Origin: an uncultured Bacillaceae bacterium
GTDB taxonomy: Bacteria > Bacillota > Bacilli > Bacillales > Caldibacillaceae
Assembly (NCBI GenBank): GCA_937934645.1
Contig: CALGYZ010000002.1
Span: forward strand, 1 to 31,457
Direction: 5' to 3'
Length of the DNA: 31,457 nucleotides
Below the pieces are notes generated by a model. It was not told the origin of the DNA. It saw only the letters and a program-made list of their open reading frames with translations, and ran no database searches. The position numbers and the translations under genes were made by a program. Shown piece by piece: positions 23,136 through 31,431 of the stretch (positions are counted from its first letter, which is position 1; every line of letters begins with the position of its first letter).

Positions 23136-24350
23136 ATGAAGTCACTCAAATTTATTCATTGTGCAGATCTTCATTTGGACAGTCCGTTCGTTGGTTTAAA
23201 ATTACCCCGGAGACTTCATGAGCTCGCAAGGCAGTCTACATTTTCATCTTTTACCCGTATCGTCAATAAAGCCATTGAAGAAGAAGTGGATTTTTTAGTG
23301 ATTGCCGGGGATCTTTATGACGGGGAAGACCGAAGTATACGGGCGCAAATTTATTTCCGTAATGAAATGGAAAAACTTGCCGGGAAGGGAATTCCTGTTT
23401 TTATTGTTCACGGAAATCATGATCATTTATCCGGAAACTGGACGAAATTGAAATGGCCGGATAACGTTTTTGTATTTCCCGGGGACGTAAAAATGATTCC
23501 GCACTGCACAAAGGACGGCGTCCGCGTTCATCTATACGGTTTCAGCTATGCGAAGAGGCATGTACGTGAACGTATGATCAGCCATTACCGGAAGGAAGAA
23601 GGTGCGGATTTTCACATCGGTATTTTACATGGACATGATTCAAAAAACGGAAATCATTACAGTTATGCCCCTTTCACAGTTAAAGAACTGGCCGGGAAAG
23701 GATTTGATTATTGGGCACTCGGCCACATCCATCAAAGGCAGGTTTTAAAGAAGGACCCGCTGATTATTTATCCGGGAAATATACAGGGGAGACACAGAAA
23801 CGAAACCGGTGAAAAAGGTTGCTATTTAATTGAAATGTCAGAAAAGGAAACGAAAGCCAGTTTTATTGAAACTGCCCCGATTCGTTTTGAAAGACAAAAG
23901 CTGGATCTGGAACACGGTGTAAAAAATTTTGATGATTTTTACGGAGAAGTCATGAATGTGAAAGATGAATGGCGGCAAAAAGGAAAACATATTATTCTTA
24001 CACTCGGCCTGTCCGGTTCGGATATTGACAGTTCCAATATGCACTGGTTTGAAACGGAGGAATTACTTCCATTATTAAATGACGGGGAAGAAGAACAGGA
24101 CCCGTTTGTATGGATACAAGACATTGATATTGATCACAACGACACGGAGCAAACTTCTTTTAATAAAGGATATTTTTATAAAGAATTAGTAACGGAACTG
24201 GAGCGGCTGGATCATTTGCATGAACCGTTAAAAGACCTTTTTAATCATCCGCGGACAAAAAAATATATCGATGGATTGACGACTAACGAAGAAAAAGAAA
24301 TCCGGGAGGAAGCGGAAAAACTCCTTTTCCGGCTGCTGCGGAAGTTATAG
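23136..24350 (+). CDS. yhaO: DNA repair exonuclease YhaO (SbcD/Mre11-like metallophosphoesterase)
   Basis: The N-terminal calcineurin-like phosphoesterase domain carries all expected metal-binding motifs: CADLHLDSP (DxH), IAGDLYDGED (GDxxD), VHGNHDHLS (GNHD), GILHGHDS and LGHIHQRQ. By analogy with SbcD/Mre11 it is the nuclease half of a complex whose ATPase half is YhaN, encoded immediately downstream (24 bp to its start). A C-terminal capping region of about 150 residues follows, so the protein has 404 aa (408 in B. subtilis). ATG 23136 with AAGGTGG (23121-23127) is preferred to an upstream in-frame ATG at 23085. Nuclease polarity and substrate are not shown by the sequence. Confidence 0.92.
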   Translation: MKSLKFIHCADLHLDSPFVGLKLPRRLHELARQSTFSSFTRIVNKAIEEEVDFLVIAGDLYDGEDRSIRAQIYFRNEMEKLAGKGIPVFIVHGNHDHLSGNWTKLKWPDNVFVFPGDVKMIPHCTKDGVRVHLYGFSYAKRHVRERMISHYRKEEGADFHIGILHGHDSKNGNHYSYAPFTVKELAGKGFDYWALGHIHQRQVLKKDPLIIYPGNIQGRHRNETGEKGCYLIEMSEKETKASFIETAPIRFERQKLDLEHGVKNFDDFYGEVMNVKDEWRQKGKHIILTLGLSGSDIDSSNMHWFETEELLPLLNDGEEEQDPFVWIQDIDIDHNDTEQTSFNKGYFYKELVTELERLDHLHEPLKDLFNHPRTKKYIDGLTTNEEKEIREEAEKLLFRLLRKL

Positions 24351-24374
24351 ACTGTGCTAAAGGAGGAAAACGGA

Positions 24375-27329
24375 TTGCAAATAAAAGAGCTTATCATTTA
24401 CGGATACGGAAAATTCGAACAAGTACATATCAAACTTCTTCCTTTTCATTTTATTTATGGGAAAAATGAAGCGGGCAAGTCAACGATTATATCATTTATT
24501 CACAGCATCTTATTCGGATTCCCTTTAAAACATCAGACTGAACCGCGTTACGAGCCGAAAACAAGCTCAAAGTACGGTGGCCAAGTCGTGCTGGCTGACG
24601 AAAAATGGGGAAACGTACGGGTTGAAAGGGTAAAAGGAAAAGCGGCAGGGGACGTGACCGTTACATTGGAAGACGGTACCCGCGGCGGAGAAGAGTTGTT
24701 GCGGAAAATATTGCAGGAGATGGATAAACAGACGTTCCGGTCTGTTTATTCCTTCGATATTCACGGACTGCAAAATGTTCATAAAGTAAAAAGGGAAGAT
24801 TTGACGAAATTTTTGTTTTCCACCGGTGCAGTGGGAAATGACAAAATCATGGAAGCCGAACAGGTTTTGCAGAAAGAACTAGACCAATTGTACAAGCCTT
24901 ATGGTTCCAAGCCGCCGGTAAATGAGAAACTGGCACAACTAAAGGAAATTGATCAGCAGTTGAAAGAAGCAAAGGGAAAAATTGCCGACTATGAAGACTT
25001 ATTAAAATCCCGTTCCAAAATTGCTGAGCAAATTGCTGATTTACGAAAAAAAAGGGAAGAAATCATGAATGAAATGATTTATAGAAAAGAATGGAACCGT
25101 ATATATCCGCTTCTCAAGGAAAAAAGGAAGATTGAGAAACAGCTGAAAAATACCGGTGAAATCCGTTTTCCCGAAAACGGAAAGATTAAATATGAACAAG
25201 CGATAGCGGAGAAGAAAAGACTGGAAAAGAGTGTTGAAACTTTGACCGGGCGGTTGGAAAAAATAGACCGGGAGTTACAAAATTTAAAAATTAGTGAAGA
25301 AATTTTGCATAACAAAGCGGAAATCCAATGCATTATTGAAGATTTGCCGGGTTACCGGGAAGACAGGAGAAAACTGGATGGTCTCCAGTTGAAATTAAAA
25401 GAGCTGGATGCAAAGATCCGGGAAATGCGGACAAAATTGAACTTTCAGGAAGATGATGACTGTTATGTTTTTCACTTTGATTTAAGCTTTGCCCAAAAAG
25501 ACCGGATCAAAAAACTTACGAATAAAAAACATCATTTAGAAGAGCAGAAGAAAGAATTGGAGAAGAAAGAAAGCAAACTCCAAAGGCAATTGAAAGAGAA
25601 AGAGAACTTCGTGCGTCAGTTAAAGGGGGAGCTTCTGAATCCGGTAGAACGTGAAAAATATGAACGAATTTTAGCAGAACATGAAAAAAAGATGGAAATT
25701 GAATATTTAACCCGGCAAATCCAGTCGGCTGAAAACGGACGGAGAAACAAAAAGCAAAATGAACAAAGAACAAAGAAAATGATTTATTCCTTTTCGGTAA
25801 TGCTTGCTATTTCCGTAATCCTTGTATTCGCCGGGTTTGTTCAGATCGCTATCGGTCTTTTAACTGCAACGGCCATACTCTATATTTTCTTTATCATGAA
25901 TGAAAAGCAACAGCCGGAAAACAACGGTCAATCCACCCCGGAAGTAATGAAAAGAGACGCTCTGGAGGAAATGATCAATGGCATTTCTCCGGAAAAAATT
26001 AATTTAATCAAGGAAAAACTGGAAAATGACCGGCATGTTGAAAAACAGTTATCCGTTGAACTGCTGCGTCTTGAACAATTAGAACAACAATTTAATGAGG
26101 TTGTAACGGATTTTGAAAAATGGGAGTCGCAGTGGAAACAGATAGAAAAAGAAATTGCCGATACCGGAATGCAGTACAGATTACCTGCGTATATTGCCAG
26201 GGAACACCTGATGGAAAGTTTTGAACTGTTGGAGACTTTAAGAACAAGTTTGACGGAAAAGAAACAAATAGAAGAAGAAATTGCCGTGATTCAAGAAAAA
26301 ATGAACAAACGGAATGAACGGCTTTCATCATTTTACGAACGGGCTTTTTCCCTCCCTGGCAACGAATATGAATATGATGATAAAGTGTTAAAATTAAAAA
26401 CGATTTTGGAAAAACAGATAGAGACCGAAATGATACGCAAGGAAAAATTGAATAAACGGAAAGAGCTGGAGGATGAGATTGAGGCAGCAGAAAATGAAAT
26501 AAAATTTTTTGAAGAACAAATCCGCACTTTGTTCCGGGAAGCGGATGCGGATTCTGAAAGCAGTTTTTACGGGCGTTATACCCAACTTGAAAAAATGAAG
26601 CAGTTGAAAAGTAAATTAGCTTATATTGACCGGCAACTGATTCATACGACGATAAAAATCCCGGGACCGGAGGAAGAGCTTCTACAGGGAACCGGTGAAA
26701 CTGAGTTCCGTGAACTGGAACGGGAAAAGGAGATTTTAACGAAGCGGATTGAACAATTGGAAAAGGAGGAGGCGGCGGTCAAACATCAAATTGAGCTGAT
26801 CGAAGAGGGAGGAACATACACGGAATTATTACACCGATACCACCAGGAAAAATATGAGCTCCGTACAATGGCCAAAAAGTGGGCGGTATATAAAACAGCC
26901 CTTTATACTCTGCAACAGGCAATGGATAAATACAAACGGGAGCGGCTGCCGAAAGTTCTCCGGCAGGCACGATTATATTTTTCATCAATTACCAACGGCG
27001 AATATGTGAATATATATCTTGATGAAAAGCAGGACCGCCTCATTGTTGAAAGGAAAGACGGGATCATTTTTACACCGGATGAATTAAGCCAGGCGACCGG
27101 TGAACAATTGTATTTAAGTCTCCGCCTTGCCCTTGCGGTAACGGGTGACCGGGAAAGAACGTATCCCATTATTATCGACGACGGGTTCGTCCATTTTGAT
27201 GATGAAAGAAGAAAACAGGTGATGAAATTATTACGGGAAATTTCATTGCGTACACAAATTCTGTTTTTCTCGTGCCATGCAACGAACCGGCCGTATTTTA
27301 ATGAAGAGGAAACGTATGTTTTACAATAA
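24375..27329 (+). CDS. yhaN: SbcC/Rad50-like ATPase YhaN with membrane-type hinge
   Basis: A 984-aa SMC-like protein. Walker A GKNEAGKST is at residues 29-37, and the ABC signature (SQATGEQLYLSLRLALA) and Walker B (IIIDDGFVHFDD, Asp935-Asp936) are at the C-terminus; the head forms by joining the two ends. Between lie two long coiled-coil blocks. At their junction (residues about 469-507), two hydrophobic segments (MIYSFSVMLAISVILVFAG and IAIGLLTATAILYIFFIM) replace the CxxC zinc hook of Rad50/SbcC; no CxxC is found. The start is TTG with AAAGGAGG (24359-24366) 8 nt upstream; a GTG at 24354 is less likely. It should act with YhaO. B. subtilis YhaN is about 963 aa. Confidence 0.9.
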   Translation: MQIKELIIYGYGKFEQVHIKLLPFHFIYGKNEAGKSTIISFIHSILFGFPLKHQTEPRYEPKTSSKYGGQVVLADEKWGNVRVERVKGKAAGDVTVTLEDGTRGGEELLRKILQEMDKQTFRSVYSFDIHGLQNVHKVKREDLTKFLFSTGAVGNDKIMEAEQVLQKELDQLYKPYGSKPPVNEKLAQLKEIDQQLKEAKGKIADYEDLLKSRSKIAEQIADLRKKREEIMNEMIYRKEWNRIYPLLKEKRKIEKQLKNTGEIRFPENGKIKYEQAIAEKKRLEKSVETLTGRLEKIDRELQNLKISEEILHNKAEIQCIIEDLPGYREDRRKLDGLQLKLKELDAKIREMRTKLNFQEDDDCYVFHFDLSFAQKDRIKKLTNKKHHLEEQKKELEKKESKLQRQLKEKENFVRQLKGELLNPVEREKYERILAEHEKKMEIEYLTRQIQSAENGRRNKKQNEQRTKKMIYSFSVMLAISVILVFAGFVQIAIGLLTATAILYIFFIMNEKQQPENNGQSTPEVMKRDALEEMINGISPEKINLIKEKLENDRHVEKQLSVELLRLEQLEQQFNEVVTDFEKWESQWKQIEKEIADTGMQYRLPAYIAREHLMESFELLETLRTSLTEKKQIEEEIAVIQEKMNKRNERLSSFYERAFSLPGNEYEYDDKVLKLKTILEKQIETEMIRKEKLNKRKELEDEIEAAENEIKFFEEQIRTLFREADADSESSFYGRYTQLEKMKQLKSKLAYIDRQLIHTTIKIPGPEEELLQGTGETEFRELEREKEILTKRIEQLEKEEAAVKHQIELIEEGGTYTELLHRYHQEKYELRTMAKKWAVYKTALYTLQQAMDKYKRERLPKVLRQARLYFSSITNGEYVNIYLDEKQDRLIVERKDGIIFTPDELSQATGEQLYLSLRLALAVTGDRERTYPIIIDDGFVHFDDERRKQVMKLLREISLRTQILFFSCHATNRPYFNEEETYVLQ

Positions 27330-27378
27330 CAGAAATCAGGAGTCTCCACTTTTCCTGACAAAATGAGGAGGATTCATG

Positions 27379-28323
27379 ATGACAAAGGATTTACGTTTTA
27401 TCAAAGTCGGCGATCAAATTAACCAATATTTTCTTATTAAAAAGAGTGAAAAAGGGGTGGCGAGTAACGGTAATCCCTTTCTTACACTTACTTTGCAAGA
27501 CAAAACCGGTGAAATTGAAGCAAAGTTATGGGATATAACAAAAGAGAAAGAAAAGATATGTAAAGAACAAACGATCGTGAAAATTCAAGGGGATGTTCAA
27601 AGTTTCCGCGGAAAATTACAATTGCGGATCCGGGAAATTAACCTGCCGTCACCAGAAGAAAATATTTCGGTTGAACAGTTTATCGAAAAAGCTCCCCTTA
27701 CTGTCGAAGAGATGATTAATAAAATCAATGAATATATTTTTGAGATGACGAATCCGAAGATTCAGAGAATCACCCGTTATCTTGTGAAAAAGTATGAGAA
27801 ACAATTTTTTCGGTATCCGGCTGCCACAAAAAATCATCATAACTATTATGCCGGATTGGCCCATCATGTCGTAACGATGCTCGATCTTGCCAAAGCTATC
27901 AGCGAAATATACGATGATTTAAATAAAGATTTGCTTTATGCGGGAGTAATCTTGCATGATTTGGGAAAAGTGATAGAATTATCCGGGCCGCTATCGGCTG
28001 CATACACGACGGAAGGAATATTGCTGGGTCATATTTCGATTATGGTTAATGAAATTGCCAAAGCTGCTGATGAGTTGCAAATTGAAGGGGAAGAAGTAAC
28101 CGTCCTGCAGCACATTGTTTTGTCCCATCACGGCAAGGCGGAATGGGGCAGTCCGAAACCCCCGATGATCCGGGAAGCAGAAGTACTGCATTATATTGAT
28201 AATCTTGATGCCAATGTCAATATGATGAACCGGGCGCTGGAAAAGACGAGGCCGGGGGAGTTTACCGAACGGATTTATGCGCTGGATAACCGCTCGTTTT
28301 ATAAACCTGTTTTAAAAGGCTAG
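27379..28323 (+). CDS. yhaM: 3'-5' exoribonuclease YhaM
   Basis: YhaM degrades RNA (and single-stranded DNA) from the 3' end with Mn2+ or Co2+. An N-terminal OB-fold (about residues 10-92, with FLTLTLQDKTGEIEAKLWD) binds nucleic acid, and a C-terminal HD domain holds the metal site: HH in GLAHHVV, His193-Asp194 in ILHDLGK and VLSHHGKAEWG. The 314 aa equals the B. subtilis protein. ATG 27379 has GGAGG 7 nt upstream; ATG 27376 is 4 nt from it and would add one Met. It lies 49 bp after yhaN, with no terminator between. Confidence 0.95.
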   Translation: MTKDLRFIKVGDQINQYFLIKKSEKGVASNGNPFLTLTLQDKTGEIEAKLWDITKEKEKICKEQTIVKIQGDVQSFRGKLQLRIREINLPSPEENISVEQFIEKAPLTVEEMINKINEYIFEMTNPKIQRITRYLVKKYEKQFFRYPAATKNHHNYYAGLAHHVVTMLDLAKAISEIYDDLNKDLLYAGVILHDLGKVIELSGPLSAAYTTEGILLGHISIMVNEIAKAADELQIEGEEVTVLQHIVLSHHGKAEWGSPKPPMIREAEVLHYIDNLDANVNMMNRALEKTRPGEFTERIYALDNRSFYKPVLKG

Positions 28324-28335
28324 CAGGCATAAACC

Positions 28336-28388
28336 ACCTCCCTTGTGAATAAGCTTGTACAAATACCGTTTTGAGAAACCAGGGAGGT
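28336..28388 (+). promoter_or_regulatory. Candidate Shine-Dalgarno-sequestering stem before yhaL
   Basis: ACCTCCCT (28336-28343) is perfectly complementary to AGGGAGGT (28381-28388), the ribosome-binding site of yhaL, across a 37-nt loop. A transcript beginning upstream (yhaNM readthrough) could fold to mask it; one beginning inside the loop would not. That it has this function is inferred. Confidence 0.5.
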
Positions 28389-28395
28389 AACAAAT

Positions 28396-28581
28396 ATGGA
28401 TGTTCCATTTTGGGTTTGGCTCGTCGTTGCAGGAATCATTTTCAGCGGCTATATGACCATTTACACAAACCGGAAAGAGAAGGAAAGGGAAATGAAAGAG
28501 ATTGAGCAGGAGGGACAAATATATATAAAACGGATGGAAGAAGAAAAGAAAAGAAGACAACAACTTTCCCGGGATGCTTAA
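28396..28581 (+). CDS. yhaL: Sporulation protein YhaL
   Basis: A 61-aa protein with one N-terminal membrane helix (VPFWVWLVVAGIIFSGYMTIY) and a strongly charged coiled C-terminal half rich in Lys, Arg and Glu (NRKEKEREMKEIEQEGQ). In B. subtilis yhaL is a mother-cell sporulation gene between yhaM and prsA, exactly as here. It has AGGGAGGT 7 nt before ATG. Gene order and composition support the call. Its exact role is not known, and it is slightly shorter than the B. subtilis protein as I recall it. Confidence 0.82.
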   Translation: MDVPFWVWLVVAGIIFSGYMTIYTNRKEKEREMKEIEQEGQIYIKRMEEEKKRRQQLSRDA

Positions 28582-28583
28582 AA

Positions 28584-28643
28584 AGGCTTTCCCCGCCGGC
28601 TGCCGGTACGAACCGTTCCGCACCGGAGAACAGGGGAAAGCCT
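28584..28643. terminator. Bidirectional terminator between yhaL and prsA
   Basis: AGGCTTTCCCC (28584-28594) pairs perfectly with GGGGAAAGCCT (28633-28643). The loop contains further pairing, CCGGT-ACCGG. The minus strand has TTTTT after it, so it serves prsA best. Confidence 0.85.
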
Positions 28644-28651
28644 GTATTGTT

Positions 28652-29515
28652 TTAATTTTCGTTTTCATCATCGAACAGATCTTTTAAATCTTTGTCCTTA
28701 ATTTTAACGTTAGCTTTTTCGACAGCTTCATCCAGCGCTTTTTGAACGGCAGTAGTATCCAATTTTGCCCGTTTTACCGCTTTTTCCAGCTCTGGCTTCA
28801 TTTCTTCAAAGGATTTTGTATTCTTTTTCTTCTCGACTTTAGTCGCTTGGATAATGTGGTAACCATAATCCGATTCAACCGGATCGCTGATTTCATTTTC
28901 TTCCAGTTTAAATGCAGCTACAACAAACGGACGGACTAATTCATCAGGATTCAGCTCGCCCAAATCACCGCCTTTTTTGGCAGTAGCTTCATCTTTGGAA
29001 TATTTTTTTGCCAGTTCAGCAAAATCTTCACCCTGATCCAGTTTTTTCTTCACTTTTTTAGCAGTCTTTTCATCTTCGACTAATATATGCCGGGCCGTAA
29101 CGGTTTTTGTATCTATGTTATATTGTTCTTTCAATTCTTTTTCTGTTACCTTGATTTTTTCAGCGGCTGCTTTTTCCTGCAATAATGTGAATTTGAGCAA
29201 GTCTTTTAACTCTTCTTCATTGGAAAGCCCGAGATTTGCCAAAAAAAGTTGGAACTGATCACCATATGCATCTTTATATTCTTCCAGAGCTTCGTTTACT
29301 TCTTTTTTAGATACTTCATATTGGTCTTCCAGCACCTTTTTGTATACAAGCTCCTTTAATGTTTCCCGGCCGTAACGTTCTTTTAAAACTTCATAAAACT
29401 CGTCCTCGCTGATATTTCCCGCTTTTGACTCCACAATTGTGTCGCTTTTGCTGCAACCGCTGAAGATGAGAATCCCGGCTGCAAGGGTTAATAACAAGGT
29501 AATTTTCTTTTTCAT
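28652..29515 (-). CDS. prsA: Foldase lipoprotein PrsA
   Basis: PrsA is an extracytoplasmic parvulin-type peptidyl-prolyl isomerase that folds secreted proteins at the outer face of the membrane. Lys-rich signal peptide with lipobox FSGC (Cys21) for lipid anchoring; N-terminal helical chaperone part (about 25-135); parvulin domain (about 137-230) with VTARHILVED, GGDLGEL and DYGYHIIQATK; charged C-terminal tail. The 287 aa is close to B. subtilis PrsA (292). Start ATG follows AGGAG, although 11 nt away. It stands alone on the minus strand. Confidence 0.96.
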   Translation of the reverse strand: MKKKITLLLTLAAGILIFSGCSKSDTIVESKAGNISEDEFYEVLKERYGRETLKELVYKKVLEDQYEVSKKEVNEALEEYKDAYGDQFQLFLANLGLSNEEELKDLLKFTLLQEKAAAEKIKVTEKELKEQYNIDTKTVTARHILVEDEKTAKKVKKKLDQGEDFAELAKKYSKDEATAKKGGDLGELNPDELVRPFVVAAFKLEENEISDPVESDYGYHIIQATKVEKKKNTKSFEEMKPELEKAVKRAKLDTTAVQKALDEAVEKANVKIKDKDLKDLFDDENEN

Positions 29516-29556
29516 TAAACGAACAACTCCTAATTTATAAATTTCGTGCCTGTATC

Positions 29557-29565
29557 ATTTTACCA
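29557..29565 (-). promoter_or_regulatory. Extended -10 promoter candidate of prsA
   Basis: On the minus strand TGG-TAAAAT is an extended -10 element about 40 nt before the start codon. No clear -35 is visible. Confidence 0.4.
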
Positions 29566-29643
29566 CAAAATTAACTATAACATAACCTAACCATATTGGA
29601 AAACGGATTTGCCAGTTGGGGAATATTTGGTTATTTTCCTTAG

Positions 29644-29670
29644 ACAAAAAAGCATTGTTTACATAGGATA
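29644..29670 (+). promoter_or_regulatory. Sigma-K-type promoter
   Basis: CATAGGATA (29662-29670) fits the sigma-K -10 pattern CATAnnnTA exactly, and an AC dinucleotide (29644-29645) lies 16 nt upstream, as expected for the -35. Late mother-cell expression of the small gene at 29708 is inferred. Confidence 0.7.
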
Positions 29671-29707
29671 TATTGATGTTGAATTTGCCTAAGGAGGTAT
29701 GCGGTTC

Positions 29708-29791
29708 ATGGCTTACACACATTCCAAATCATATGTATTGATCGTCGTTTTATTTATTTTGCTGATTATTGTCGGAATTTCATATTTATAA
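29708..29791 (+). CDS. SscA/YjcZ family sporulation micropeptide (27 aa)
   Basis: The 27-residue product begins MAYTHSKSYV and consists mainly of one hydrophobic helix (VLIVVLFILLIIVGISYL), the hallmark of the YjcZ/SscA family of very small spore coat-assembly proteins. AAGGAGGT (29691-29698) lies 9 nt before the ATG, an almost ideal ribosome-binding site, and a sigma-K-type promoter precedes it. In B. subtilis SscA is a late mother-cell protein needed for spore assembly. Such peptides are short enough for chance openings, but the combination of promoter, ribosome-binding site and family sequence is persuasive. Confidence 0.85.
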   Translation: MAYTHSKSYVLIVVLFILLIIVGISYL

Positions 29792-30141
29792 AGATGGATA
29801 CATGAATCACCGGTATAGTGCAAATGTACCGTTGTGATATGAACACTCCTTTGCTTGCTGTACTGTCCGTCATTTTATGTTGGTCATTGAACAACACCTT
29901 GCCTGAATCCGGCCCTTGAAAACGGCCGGTTTTATGTTTTTGTACGGGACAGGTAGATACGGCTTTCTCTGCATGTATGATACAAAAATTTCTTTTAATC
30001 TATAGTATAATAAAGACGGTTGGAGATGAAAAATTTAAGTGAAAGCAGGAAAATGAAGAGCTGGGCCGAACGTATAAATAAGAACATTTTTTCTTTACGG
30101 AAATGAGCCGGATCAAGAATGGATGTAGAGGAATGATCACC
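29792..30141 (+). other. Intergenic region after the micropeptide gene
   Basis: This 350-bp stretch has no gene I can support. It holds a bulged stem-loop, ATCAC-CGGTA (29806-29815) with TACCG-TT-GTGAT (29827-29838), a terminator (listed) and the leader of yhaI. Confidence 0.7.
29909..29940 (+). terminator. Intrinsic terminator of the micropeptide transcript
   Basis: CCGGCC (29909-29914) pairs with GGCCGG (29924-29929), followed by two runs of T. Confidence 0.7.
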
Positions 30142-30474
30142 ATGATTGATGAATTGCTGAAAAGGATTGAACAATTGGAATATCACCAGGAGCTTTTGAC
30201 TGATTTCATTGATGAAGCCGATTATCCGTTTACACGGTTAATCATTCGAAAAAATCTCAGCCGTGAGGAGGTAATACAATTTTACGATCTTTGTGACCAA
30301 ATAAACAAAAAACTTCAAGAACAGAAAGCGGAAGGATTAGTATATTTTCATCCGCTCCTAAAAGAATTTTCAAAAAAGCTGAATAAAAAGTTGGATGTGG
30401 AAGAGACAATAGAAGCTTGTATAAAGCAAAATCTTTATATTGAATTGATGGAAGAATTGAAAAAGTATATATGA
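30142..30474 (+). CDS. yhaI: DUF1878 family protein YhaI
   Basis: A 110-aa helical cytoplasmic protein of unknown function. Recognisable YhaI stretches: IEQLEYHQELLTDFID, EADYPFTRLIIRKNLSREEV and YFHPLLKEF. The frame opens at 30103, but the AGAGGA site (30127-30132) is 9 nt from ATG 30142, which also gives a length close to B. subtilis YhaI (113 aa). It faces hpr tail to tail with only 3 bp between the stops, the same pairing as in B. subtilis. Confidence 0.88.
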   Translation: MIDELLKRIEQLEYHQELLTDFIDEADYPFTRLIIRKNLSREEVIQFYDLCDQINKKLQEQKAEGLVYFHPLLKEFSKKLNKKLDVEETIEACIKQNLYIELMEELKKYI

Positions 30475-30477
30475 GAA

Positions 30478-31044
30478 TTAAACAACTTCTTTTTCTTTAT
30501 TTTCACTGATCTCTGTCTCTTCCTTGTAGATGTCAAGTTTTTCTATATCTGAGTATGTTTTTTGAAAAATATCCATGAAATCATTGCCGTAAATATTCCG
30601 GACAATGGCCATTAATTCCAGCATATCCGGAAATTTACCGTATATATCCTTCAAAGACTGGACACCATCAAGGACCGTATGATTTGCAGGGTTGAAGTTT
30701 TTCAACAGTTCAATAATCAATTTTTCCCCTTTTTCCGTCAATTGAATATACGTATTTCTTTTGTCGTCCATTTTTTTGGAAAAGGTGAGATAACCTCTTT
30801 CTTCCAGCTTTTTCGAGAAGTTAAACGCTGTAGACACATGCATTACTCCGAACTTGGCAATGTCGGAAATGGATGCCCCTTGCAAATGATATGCGATCCA
30901 TAAAATATGGTGTTCGTTAATATTTAAATTATAAGGCTTAATCCATTGTTGCCAGTCTTTTTCAATTGATTTCCACAAAGCTTTTCCCAACTGTGAAATT
31001 TTTTGCGTGAAAAGCAGTGCTTCCATTTTGGCTGTCTTATCCAT
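30478..31044 (-). CDS. hpr: MarR-family transition-state regulator Hpr/ScoC
   Basis: ScoC represses extracellular protease genes, oligopeptide permease operons and other post-exponential genes in B. subtilis. A winged helix-turn-helix (about residues 42-105, with ASISDIAKFGVMHVSTAFNF as recognition helix and DKRNTYIQLTEKG as wing) lies between dimerisation helices. The N-terminal FTQKISQLGKALWKSIEKDW and the loop NLNINEHHILWIAYHL are characteristic. The 188 aa is about 15 residues shorter than B. subtilis Hpr (203), the difference being in the variable C-terminal tail. GGAGGGG precedes the ATG. Confidence 0.93.
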   Translation of the reverse strand: MDKTAKMEALLFTQKISQLGKALWKSIEKDWQQWIKPYNLNINEHHILWIAYHLQGASISDIAKFGVMHVSTAFNFSKKLEERGYLTFSKKMDDKRNTYIQLTEKGEKLIIELLKNFNPANHTVLDGVQSLKDIYGKFPDMLELMAIVRNIYGNDFMDIFQKTYSDIEKLDIYKEETEISENKEKEVV

Positions 31045-31201
31045 TCCATCCCCTCCAAATTATTGATTATTAATTACTGTAATCTTTATTACTATGGTAA
31101 AAAAGAAAGATAGAAAAACATATTATTTTTCATATAGGATTAATCATTTAATCCATGTTTAATACTCTTTAATTCTGTTTTAATGAAGTGTAAACCCTAT
31201 T

Positions 31202-31231
31202 TTCACAGAATCAATATTAGTCTCGTATAAT
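31202..31231 (+). promoter_or_regulatory. Promoter-like element pointing away from hpr
   Basis: TTCACA (31202-31207) and a consensus TATAAT (31226-31231) are 18 bp apart. No gene follows before the window ends. Confidence 0.35.
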
Positions 31232-31400
31232 ATCCACAATTCTACATCGAAATCAAAAATCCTCTTTATTTTAGAAAAATTTTCTGATTTTATTATATAT
31301 ATTTAATATAACGAAATATGTATACGAATATTGTCGTCTTTTCTGTTATTGCAAAAAACGGGAAATTTGTACCGGAGGCAGTGCCCATTTGTAAATGCAG

Positions 31401-31431
31401 AAAAAAAGAGGCTGGGACAAAACTCGCCTCT
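31401..31431 (-). terminator. Terminator of a minus-strand gene beyond the window
   Basis: On the minus strand AGAGGC (31426-31431) pairs with GCCTCT (31407-31412), followed by a run of seven T. The loop reads GAGTTTTGTCCCA, part of a phrase I recall as recurring in Firmicute terminators. Confidence 0.7.
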
